A stretch of DNA of 64,000 bases. It comes from Dactylorhiza incarnata (Eukaryota; Streptophyta; Magnoliopsida; Asparagales; Orchidaceae). Each line of letters begins with the position of its first letter. The first letter of the stretch is position 1. The DNA lies in the NCBI GenBank assembly GCA_033032865.1, contig JAWHQI010000170.1, forward strand, positions 5,741,001 through 5,805,000, in the 5' to 3' direction. The position numbers and the translations under genes were made by a program. Below, piece by piece: positions 56,347-64,000 of the stretch. Under the pieces are notes generated by a model, which saw only the letters and a list, made by a program, of their open reading frames with translations, had not been told where the DNA came from and made no database searches.

Positions 56347-56362
56347 CACGCTCACCGCACCA
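56347..56362 (-). other. Primer-binding site of element A
   Basis: TGGTGCGGTGAGCGTG on the minus strand, identical to that of element B and three bases from the LTR. Confidence 0.7.
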
Positions 56363-56365
56363 GAA

Positions 56366-57212
56366 TGTTGAAACCTGAAAGTCGGGATCAAGCTATTCGA
56401 AATGGGTAGGTAGCTTTCCCTTACTGCTCTTAAGTGGGAGCGCAAGACCAGTTACTAAGAGTCATAGAAACTCTCTCACTATTGTGGACTTAGCTAAAAT
56501 AGACCCCACAAGCTGCCGCGAAGAGGTCCCGCCACTAACCCGAAAGACCTAAAAGATCTTCCCCTCTCAAACCAGAACTGAGCTGGGCACCTTGGAAGAC
56601 AAAGCTCTCTCTCTTCCTCTCTCTCTTCCAATACTCCAGAATTTGAATCCTCTTCAAGGTGCAACATGAGGGTCTATTTATAGCTTTCCTAAAAATGGTT
56701 CGCGGATAGCCAAAATGGTCTGTCAATAATCGAGTTCCGCTGCTTGAAAACACCATCCGCGATCCAAATAAAAAATCTGGTTCACAAGGCGCTACTCTCT
56801 AGTGCACTCACACCTCACCGAACGGTCCGCTCCACCTCTAGCCTAGGGGCGGACGAGTGGACCATGCAGTTCACTCCCCCCTCTCCCTCGGCTTAGGGGG
56901 AGGGCGAGTGGTCCACTCACCTCTACCTTTGGGCGAGTGGACCAATGGTCCACTCGCCCCTACCTCTAGGCAAGCCCTAGCCTTGGGTGAGTGGACTGTA
57001 GGCTAGGGCGAGTGGACCAATGGTCCACTCGCCCCTGGGCTTAGGCGAGTTTTGGGCGAGTGGACTAGTCAGTCCACTCGCCACCCTTACCTCGGGGGGC
57101 GGGTGAGTGGACCGATTAGTGCACTCCCCCTTCTTTCTTATGACTCACGTTTTGACAATGCCAACTTCTCCGCATCAAGATAGGTTCACTCGACAAATAT
57201 GAGGGTTGTACA
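56366..57212 (-). repeat. 5' LTR of element A (847 bp)
   Basis: Partner of 12684-13390. At 56850-57090 it has additional units of GGCGAGTGGACC, AATGG and TCCACTCGCC, near-palindromic blocks that account for its extra length. It ends GAGGGTTGTACA followed by AGTAA. Confidence 0.9.
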
Positions 57213-57279
57213 AGTAAAACTTTGTAAACTAATACACAAGTTGTATATTTGCCTCTCCTCAGTTCTCTTTTATACATCA
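57213..57279 (+). repeat. Copia 5' LTR, right part
   Basis: Begins with the AGTAA duplication left by element A, passes CTCTCCTCAGTTCTCTTTTA and ends ACATCA at 57279. It completes the LTR begun at 12447. Confidence 0.82.
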
Positions 57280-57280
57280 G

Positions 57281-57293
57281 TGGTATTAGATCC
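57281..57293 (+). other. Copia primer-binding site
   Basis: TGGTATTAGATCC lies one base after the LTR. It resembles the initiator-Met tRNA site TGGTATCAGAGC of plant copia elements, with one or two changes. Confidence 0.75.
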
Positions 57294-57307
57294 TTGGGCT
57301 CAATTAG

Positions 57308-58435
57308 ATGAGACATCATAGGAGAATGACATCTACCAGCACCTTCTCGCTTTCCCAAACTTCAATTACAGTTTTTAATGGAGAGAAATATGATTTCTGG
57401 AGCATCCATATGCGTGCTATGTTTATTTCCCTAGGACATTGGGGAGTAGTTTCCAATGGACCTGCTCCTTTAACAACAGGTAAAACTCCTGAACTTACAA
57501 CATGTAAACCTCTTTAAGGTACAAAAGTCGTGAAGTACTCAGAGGAAGAAATCCAAAAGGACGCTAGAGCGATATGTATGATATATCAAGGTGTCTCTGG
57601 ATCAATTTTTCCACGCATGTGAGGGCTAATATAGCTAAAGCAACTTGGGATACCTTGATGACAGAATTTAAAGGTGATGAGAAGGTTATAGAATTAAAAC
57701 TACAAAATGCCTGGAGAGCATTTTTAAACCTTATACATGAAACCAGGGGATTCTGTAGAAGATTTACTGGCTAGAACTTTGCATATAATGAATCAAATTC
57801 AAAGTCTTGGTGATACAATTGAAGATAGATAGATTGTAACCAAACTATTATGTAGTTTGCCACCAAGTTTTTATCCAGCTGTTACAACAATTGAGGAGTC
57901 GAAGGATTTGAACACTCTCTCTCTCTCTCTCACAACTCTTATGGGGTCTTTGAAATCCCATGAAGAAAGACTGACTCAATTTGCACAACCTCTTGATCAA
58001 GCTCTTCAGGCCAAGGTGCATATTTCTAAGAGTACTAATCATGAAAAGTACAGACCTAATCCGATCAACAAACCACCTTTACAGTTAAAACAAGGAAATA
58101 ATACCACTACTGAAAAATGGAAAGGTAAAAACCTTGTGAACCAGCAGAAATTTAGTGCTATGGGAGAGCAATTTTGCATCATCTGCAAGAAAACGAATCA
58201 CAGTTCCAAGGACTGTTGCTTTCGGTGTAAAGATTCTCGTGTTCCTAACCATTCGGCTCAAAACTGCTGGCATAACACAACACAAGAAGTTAAAATAACT
58301 ACAGTTCAACAAGAACCATTTGAACAAATGTTTTATTCCTCTACTCCTACTGAACCTACAATAGAGAATTCCTGGTACCTGGACAGTGGGTGTACTACCC
58401 ATATGACAAATAACAAGGAATACTTTACTTAGTTA
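57308..58435 (+). pseudogene. Copia gag and protease remnant
   Basis: Gag starts at 57326 (or 57308) with FNGEKYDFWSIHMRAMF, typical of copia gag. It is broken by a stop at 57515-57517 and by frame changes before 57857. The next open stretch (57857-58432) holds a zinc knuckle (CIICKKTNHSSKDC) and the protease motif WYLDSGCTTHMT, whose Asp is catalytic, then ends at a TAG. The copia polyprotein is normally one frame, so these breaks show decay. Confidence 0.85.
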
Positions 58436-58860
58436 AATGAAGATACCAAATCCAAGGTTATTCTAGGAAATGGACTCACTATAACCATTGAAGGCAAGGG
58501 ATCAATTGCAGTTCAAATTCAATCAGGAAGTCTGAAACACATACATGATGTTTGCTATGTTCCCACTTTCACACAAAACTTATTAAGTGTTGGCAATTGG
58601 TAAACAAAGGATATACTTTAAGCATTGATAAAACCGGAGGCAACATCATGCATGAAGCCTCCAATGCCCTGACAGCCTCAGCAAAAATGACCGAAAATCA
58701 ATTATTTACATTGGAGATGTCCCGGGTGAGTCATCACGCCTTCACGTACTTTCTACAGTGTTGCATCTCCCCTATACAATTATGGAATCACCAGCTTGGG
58801 CATCTTCATCGGCAAGCCATTCAATTAATGAAAGACAAAGCCTTAGTCCATGGTCTACCA
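58436..58860 (+). pseudogene. Copia pre-integrase region
   Basis: Continues the polyprotein with shifts; the pre-integrase zinc motif LWNHQLGHLHRQAIQLM is visible near 58780-58835. It is interrupted after GGTCTACCA (58860) by the hAT fragment and taken up again at about 60771. Confidence 0.75.
58834..58860 (+). repeat. 27-bp direct repeat, left copy, beside the hAT fragment
   Basis: GACAAAGCCTTAGTCCATGG plus TCTACCA. The same 27 bases recur at 60744-60770. It is much longer than the 8-bp duplication made by hAT transposases. Confidence 0.85.
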
Positions 58861-60743
58861 GCTAGCCGTGAACATAAAGCCCGATCGGGCCGGCCTGGAC
58901 CGGGGCCCGATCGGGCTTTTTCCTGCATCGGGCCGGGCCAGCCCGGTCCTCCCTTGGAATCGGGTCGGCCCGGGCCGGGCAGGCAGCACTAATGTGCTGC
59001 CTGCTCCGACCCTTCAGGCCGGGCCGGGCAGGACCGGGCCGGTCTCGGGCCCGATCCGGGCCGGCCCAGTTTTTTCTTTTTTAAAATTAAATTTTAATTT
59101 TTTTTATTTTTATAAATAATAAATAATGAAATTTTGAACAAAAAAAATTGAACAATTTGAACGAAAAAATTTGGAATAAAAAATTTTATTAATATTGAAA
59201 ATTTGGAAAACAAATTTAAAATATTACAAAATTTAAGTCGTACATTTGTAAAAAATACAAAATTGAAAATACAAACCTATAAAAGCTATGATTCTTATAA
59301 AATTTAATTAAAAAATTTACATATTTTAAAAAAAGTGCATTTAGATTGGACTGCGGATTTAATCATCCTGTAGATTCAAGTTCAACACGTCCATTTCGTC
59401 TTCTATCTCCTCCGAGCTATCCTCCAATGCTGTTATGTGTTGCTTCCTCTTTAAAATGTCCAAGTAGTCCTTGTAGCATATGCAAACCTCCAGCGAATCT
59501 TCGTTAAGCCGGCTCCTCCGCTCGTTCAAAACCCTGCCACTAAGAGAAAAAGCGGACTCCGAAGCTACTGTACTAGCTTGGACAGTTAATAAATCACGGG
59601 CCATACAGACCAAAACAGGATAGGTATTAGCTTTACCTTTCCACCAATTTAAGAGATCGAAGTTTTCGATCTCGTCCGAACTCATAAAATCGCTAAATTG
59701 AGTTTTTGTGTATAATCCTAATTCATCTAAACTACCAGATGTGCGCGCTTTTTTCCTAGAAGCTAAATCTAAAATTTTATTTTTAAGACTATCCTTCGTT
59801 TTGGGTTGCGTTATTTCTTCGCGGGGTCGTGACCCGTATAAGTTATTGTAATAATTATAACTTTGCGTAAAAAAATTAGTAAAACTTGTACTACTAACCG
59901 GGTCATCCTCATCATAATTTATATTTAATGTTAGATTAGTATTGATTTCGTCGATCAAATTTTCTACGCCTTCTACGTTAAGTAGCGGATTTAAAGCGGC
60001 GGCGCACGAAAACATAGACGGTATTTCTCTATAATATTTTATAAAATTTTCTTCCATTACTTTAATTAAAGGAGCCCAACCTTGGTGTTTTCTATAATAA
60101 CTAAATCTTTCTGTGATATGTACGAAATGTTCAATTACTAATGCGCTCGTTGGATAATACACTCCAGATAAAGCAACGGTGGCCCTATAAAAACACTTTA
60201 GTAAATCTACATAATATTCTATTATGGTCCAATCAATTTCACCTAAACCGTGTTCAATATTAAGTAAACTATAATATTCCATTAGAAGATCTTTTTGTAG
60301 AAGGACTCTTTTTAACATTTTATAGGTTGAGTTTCATCTAATAGACATATCTAATTGTGGTTTCAAATATTTCTGATTTTGTGCTTTACAAAATTTTCTA
60401 AAATCTTGAGCTCGTTGTTTAGTACAATAAATAGCTTTTAACATGTCACGAATTTTATTAATATATTGTGACATTGCCTTTAAACTATCCTGTACCACTA
60501 AATTTAGGACGTGACAAACACATCTAGTATGAAAAAACGCGCCGTTGAGAAATGGTTTTAAATCTCGTTTTAACAATTCAATTGCGGCGCCATTATTGGA
60601 GGCGTTATCAAGAGAAAAACTAAGTATTTTATCGTTAATTTTAAATTCCCGCGCACATTTCATAATAACCTTATATAAAGCTATAGCCGTGTGCGGGAAT
60701 TCAAAACTCGTAAAACATATTACACGTTTATTTAGCTCCCACG
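58861..60743 (-). mobile_element. Truncated hAT transposon inside the copia element
   Basis: The left end is GC-rich with GCCCGATCGGGCC and GGGCCGGGC motifs, as at the ends of a common class of plant hAT elements. An AT-rich part and a minus-strand transposase follow. The right end stops within the transposase coding sequence, so its N-terminal part and the second terminus are missing. Both sides carry the 27-bp copia repeat, so insertion was followed by aberrant repair or the fragment came in during break repair. Confidence 0.82.
59359..60743 (-). pseudogene. hAT transposase, N-terminally truncated, one nonsense codon
   Basis: Two blocks in one frame, 60743-60334 and 60318-59359, are separated by a TGA at 60336-60334. 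The TGA replaces the tryptophan expected in the conserved RWNST motif (here SIR-stop-NSTYKML). Upstream lies the RNase H-like core (SLDNASNNGAAIELL, CVCHVLNLVVQDSL); downstream lies the hAT C-terminal dimerisation region (YPVLVCMARDLLTVQ, SAFSLSGRVLNERRSRL). The BED zinc finger and the region of the first catalytic Asp are absent. It would have cut and joined transposon ends; it cannot now. Confidence 0.88.
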
Positions 60744-60770
60744 ACAAAGCCTTAGTCCATGGTCTACCAA
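60744..60770 (+). repeat. 27-bp direct repeat, right copy
   Basis: Second copy of the copia segment found at 58834-58860. After it the copia sequence continues with AGTACCAGCAGTGAC. Confidence 0.85.
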
Positions 60771-61625
60771 GTACCAGCAGTGACAACTAAACAAATGTTA
60801 TTTTGTGAACATTGTGTATCCAGTAAAGCACATAATCAACCCTTTCCTCCTACATCAAGTGTAAGAGCATATCCCTACACCTTGTACATGGCGATGTATA
60901 AGGCCCTGCATCAACACCATCCTTTAAAGGCAAACGATATTTTCTCCTTCTGGTAGAAGATTTCTCCCGTTATATATGGATATTTCATCTTTCCACTAAA
61001 GATGAAGCCTTTACAAAGTTTGTTGCATTCAAGAAAGAAGTGGAATTGCAAGTAGGCTTAAAGATAAAAACATTAAGAACGGATAGAGGGGGTGAGTTTA
61101 CCTCAAACCAATTTGTGCACTTTTGCTTGGATGTTGGTATCAGAAGGCAGTTGACAGCTCCAAGAGCCCCTCAACAAAATTGAGCGGTCGAAAGAAGAAA
61201 CTGCACCATCCTTGAGATGGCTAAAGCTTTACTGCATACTAAAGGGATACCTAAAGGGTTTTGGGCTGAAGCTAAACATATATCAGTCTATATCCTCAAC
61301 AGGGTAACAACTAAAGCTCTGCCACATTGCACACCCTACTATGCTTTGAATCAGAGAAAGCCCTCTATTACGCATTTTAAAACTCTTGGGTGCATTGCCT
61401 ACTCCTTAACTGATCCTAAAGGAAGAGACAAGTTGGATAGCAAGAGTGAGAAATGTGCATTGCCTACTCCTTAATTGATCCTAAAGGAAGAGACAAGTTG
61501 GATAACAAGAGTGACAAATGTATATTTGTAGGTTATAATGACCACTCTTAAGGCCTACAAACTTTATAACCCCATGACAAAGAAGGTAATTATCTCCCGC
61601 AATGTAACATTTGATGAGGATGCTC
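60771..61625 (+). pseudogene. Copia integrase remnant
   Basis: Zinc motif part CEHCVSSKAHNQPF, core region LLVEDFSRYIWIF, second catalytic Asp in LRTDRGGEF, and Glu in AVERRN, before which a glycine codon has become TGA (at about 61182). A tandem duplication of about 65 bp (61391-61455 and 61456-61520) near ALNQRKPSITHFKTLGC and several frame changes further break it. Integrase would join the element's DNA ends to the genome. Confidence 0.82.
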
Positions 61626-63339
61626 ACTAGAAGTAGACTGAAGAAGCTCAGAATCAAGCTGAAGTTCCCAGGATGACGGTTAAGCAGATTGTTTGCCCCC
61701 TCCAAGTCACACCTACAAGTCATCTGGAAGTTGGTTCATATGAGCACTTATCTCCCACTTCAGTTTCACCTCCATCATTGCCACATAAAACCAGAAGCCT
61801 ACATGACATTTATCAAGAACCTCAAATGGCTCTCTTAGCTTCAACACCATTGAGTTTTGAAGAAGCTCATGAGGATCCAAAATGGCAGCAAGCTATGCAA
61901 GAGGAATGGGATGCAATTCAACAAAATAAGACATGGAGCTTAGTTGAGCTACCCCTCATAAAACTGATATTGACTTAAAACGGTTGTACAAAACAAAATA
62001 TGATGAAACAGGAGCAATTTCAAAACATAAAGCATGATTAGTGGTAAAAGGGTACTCACAAAGACCCAAAGAGGAATATACTGATACATTTGCTCTTGTT
62101 GCATCTATGTACACAGTAAGACTAGTGCTTGCATATGCAACACAAAACAACCTGTCAGTTTATCATTTAGATATCAAGACAGCTTTCCTCCATGAGATTA
62201 TTAAGGAGGAAATCTACGTTGAGCAGCCTAAAAGATACATACAAAAGGGACATGACAGTGGCAAGATGTATAAACTACACAAAGCACTCTATGGGCTGAA
62301 ACAAGCCCCAAAAGCATGGAATGTCAACATTGATCAATATTTTATGCAGCAAGGATTTCAACGTTGTGCGAATGAGCCTTCACTTTATCTAAAATGGAAT
62401 GGATCATATCAACTTCTAATTGGGTTATACGTTGATAATATGTTAATTACAAGCAATTCCCCAGTTATGATTGAGAGTTTCAAAACTCAAATGCAAGCTA
62501 CATATGCTATGACAAACTTGGGATAGATGAAGTTTTTATAAGGCATACAAATTTCTCAAAGCTCTAAAGGTATGTTTCTATCACAACACATCTTTTCTTT
62601 GGACATCCTAAAGAAGGCACAATTTGATCAATGCAACCCATGTCTCACACCTATGTCTACTAGTGAAATATTAAAACAAGAAAATATTGAAGATAGTGTA
62701 GACCCCAAACTGTACATATCAATTGTTGGTTCTTTAATGTATTTGACCAACACTTGACCAGATCTTGCTCATGATGTGAACATTACTGCTCGCTTTATGC
62801 ATAACCCTACTAAGAGTCATCTCTTAGCTGTGCACCGTATTCTACGATATCTCAAATGAACTTTAGAATATGGATTGATGTACAAGCAAGAGGATAAATC
62901 CGACCTACATGGTTATGCAAACTCTGATTGGGGATCTAACACAGATGATCGAAAGAACATATCCGACTACCTCTTTATGTATGGATCAAAACCAATTGCT
63001 TGGGGGTGTTCGTAAACAACTTTCTGTAGCATTATCGACCACCGAAGTTGAGTACATGATGCTCAGTTCGTCTGGATGTGAATGCCTTTGGCTCCGAGGT
63101 ATCTTAAGTGAAATTCAAGGTCGAGATGAAGAAATACCTACACCCATCCTCTGTGATAACACTTCCGCTATTTTCATCGCAAAAAATCCAATTACACAAA
63201 GGCACAGTAAACACATCGACTTACGCTTCCATTTTATCCGTGATCAAGTTGAACATGACACAATTGATGTTGAATACAGTCGAACCGAGAGGCAATTGGC
63301 AGATATATTCACCAAAGCGTTGTTCGGCGTAAGAGAGGA
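61626..63339 (+). pseudogene. Copia reverse transcriptase and RNase H remnant
   Basis: RT start region: EEAHEDPKWQQAMQEEWDAI; fingers and palm: FALVASMYTVRLVLAYATQN, HLDIKTAFLH (first catalytic Asp), LYGLKQAPKAWN. The active-site box reads YVDN instead of YVDD, so the second catalytic Asp is lost. Stops occur at 61976, 62524 and 62756. RNase H: EYMMLSSSGCECLWLRGIL, LCDNTSAIFIAKNP, RHSKHIDLRFHFIRDQV, QLADIFTKAL. The frame then reads on into the 3' LTR to a stop at 63403. No function is expected. Confidence 0.87.
63331..63339 (+). other. Copia polypurine tract
   Basis: AAGAGAGGA immediately before the 3' LTR start TGATGATGACC. Confidence 0.55.
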
Positions 63340-64000
63340 TGATGATGACCTAAGCCAAAAGCTACCCGACAAGAGACCGCCTGCGTGCCAACACCTGGAA
63401 TGAAGAATAAAGACAGAAGTAACAATGCAGTTAACAATAATAAAGTATAATATGTGTTACGGTCCGCGCATGGTTCAATTTTTGAATAGGCCTTCTGGCC
63501 ATACACACCAACCCATCTCTGCACACAGAGCGCGGTCCATGTGCAGCGGGTTGTTGAGGTGGCCGGGGTCTTGAACCCGCGATCTCCTAGATAGAGGGAC
63601 TTAGCGCCGACCTCCATCACCAACTGAGCTGCAGCTCAACTGGTGATGGAGGTCGGCGCTAAGTCCCTCTATCTAGGAGGTTGCGGGGTCAAGACCCAAC
63701 CTCAACAAACCCGCCGCACATGGACGACCGCGCTCCGTGTGCCGAGATGAGGTGGGTCTTGAACTCGCGACCTCCTAGATAGAGAGACTTAGCACCGACC
63801 TCCATCACCAACCTAGCTGCACATGTACCCGCTCCATGTGCGGACCCCACCTCAACAACCCGCTGCACATGGACCGCGCTCCATGTACGGAGATAGGTTG
63901 GGGTGTACGGCCTGCAGACCTGTTCAAAAATGGAACCCTGCGTGGATCATAACAATATCTTTGTAATACTCAGTGTAATACTTACCTGCAATAATCAGGC
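63340..64000 (+). repeat. Copia 3' LTR, interrupted and incomplete in the window
   Basis: Matches 12447-12600: TGATGATGACC, ACAAGAGACCGCCTGC and AATGCAGTTAACAATAAT, then a foldback insertion, then GTAATACTCAGTGTAATACT and CTGCAAT to the window edge. About 130 bp of the LTR should lie further right. Confidence 0.85.
63458..63952. mobile_element. Foldback element with tRNA-like arms
   Basis: About 490 bp absent from the 5' copia LTR. Its ends are inverted over about 45 bp: TTACGGTCCGCGCATGG on the left, and the complement of the right end reads TTATGATCCACGCAGGG. A near-perfect palindrome is centred at about 63637, with arms TGGTGATGGAGGTCGGCGCT plus AAGTCCCTCTATCTAGGAG. Read outward, the arms show A-box-like GCTCAGTTGGTGATGG and B-box-like GGGTTCAAGACCC, the pol III signals of tRNA genes and SINEs. 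A third, partial copy of the segment lies at about 63740-63825. No coding capacity. Confidence 0.78.

Larger units (their letters stand above)
12684..57212 (-). mobile_element. Gypsy element A (Tat-like), minus strand, layer 2 of the nest
   Basis: LTRs lie at 12684-13390 and 56366-57212, with ends TGTT...GTTGTACA. AGTAA flanks on both sides (12679-12683 and 57213-57217). Primer-binding site and gag at the right end put it on the minus strand. From 5' to 3' it has a gag remnant, a protease remnant, a deletion that removed RT, RNase H and integrase, a 90-bp tandem repeat block, two genes in the opposite (plus) orientation, a purine tract and the 3' LTR. Element B is inserted at 15420. Without its insertions element A is about 9 kb. 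Confidence 0.92.
12447..64000 (+). mobile_element. Ty1/copia LTR retrotransposon, outermost layer of the nest, right end outside the window
   Basis: The 5' LTR begins TGACGATGACC at 12447; the 3' LTR begins TGATGATGACC at 63340 after a purine tract. The same text follows in both (ACAAGAGACCGCCTGC, then CCAACACCTGGAATGAAG, then AATGCAGTTAACAATAAT). The 5' LTR is split by element A and resumes at 57213, ending ACATCA at 57279, followed by primer-binding site TGGTATTAGATCC. The undisturbed LTR would be about 299 bp. Coding order gag, protease, integrase, RT, RNase H is that of copia. The left target duplication should be GAAGC (12442-12446); its partner is beyond the window. Confidence 0.9.

Noticed and set aside
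58861..60743. An intact, simple hAT insertion with an 8-bp target duplication
   Set aside because: The flanking repeat is 27 bp, the right terminus is missing and the transposase lacks its N-terminal part.
63560..63710. A real tRNA gene
   Set aside because: The segment has A- and B-box-like sequences but I could not fold a full cloverleaf with a proper acceptor stem, and it occurs in inverted copies inside a foldback insertion.

Overview
This window is nuclear DNA of a flowering plant, probably a eudicot; I cannot name the species. The signs are two intron-bearing plant genes with GT-AG junctions, long AT-rich non-coding stretches, and about 55 kb of plant LTR retrotransposons. Only two host genes look intact. 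One is a five-exon GT14 (Core-2/I-branching, GlcAT14-like) Golgi glycosyltransferase at 346-2678 (+). The other is a two-exon early-nodulin-like (phytocyanin-fold) gene at 12342-11625 (-). They face each other across a complete but gag-pol-less LTR element (5697-11214, duplication AATTC, LTRs about 1.46 kb, internal region made of several tandem repeat families).

From 12447 to the right edge the sequence is one nested stack that can be resolved to the base by target-site duplications. The outermost layer (1) is a Ty1/copia element (12447 to beyond 64000, + strand) whose 5' LTR begins 105 bp upstream of the nodulin-like start codon. Layer 2, inserted in that 5' LTR, is Gypsy element A (12684-57212, - strand, duplication AGTAA). 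Layer 3, inserted in A, is Gypsy element B (15420-50872, - strand, duplication GAGGA). Layer 4, inserted in a tandem repeat of B, is an Athila-like Gypsy array C (21276-43866, - strand, duplication CCAGC). C has four LTRs and three internal regions; the two right-hand internal regions share one deletion junction inside a duplicated unit of about 6,032 bp. The copia body (57280-63339) also carries a truncated hAT transposon, and its 3' LTR carries a foldback element with tRNA-like arms.

Elements A and B are relatives with the layout of the plant Tat lineage: gag, protease, RT, RNase H, a second RNase H, integrase, a 3' tandem repeat block, then genes in ANTISENSE orientation before the 3' LTR. 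Each carries two antisense genes with their own TATA boxes and candidate introns. The larger gene resembles the plant 'putative gypsy type transposon' family and has a coiled-coil-like C-terminal part. A has lost RT, RNase H and integrase but still holds the antisense genes. B landed in-frame inside A's larger antisense gene. One 69-bp intron is present in B's copy and absent from A's.

Every polyprotein here is broken by stops, frameshifts, deletions or insertions, so no element looks autonomous now. The points most worth a second look are the antisense gene pair, the hairpin array with compensatory base changes in the LTR of C, the amplified deletion unit in C, the foldback element with pol III-like boxes, and the copia insertion against the nodulin-like promoter.
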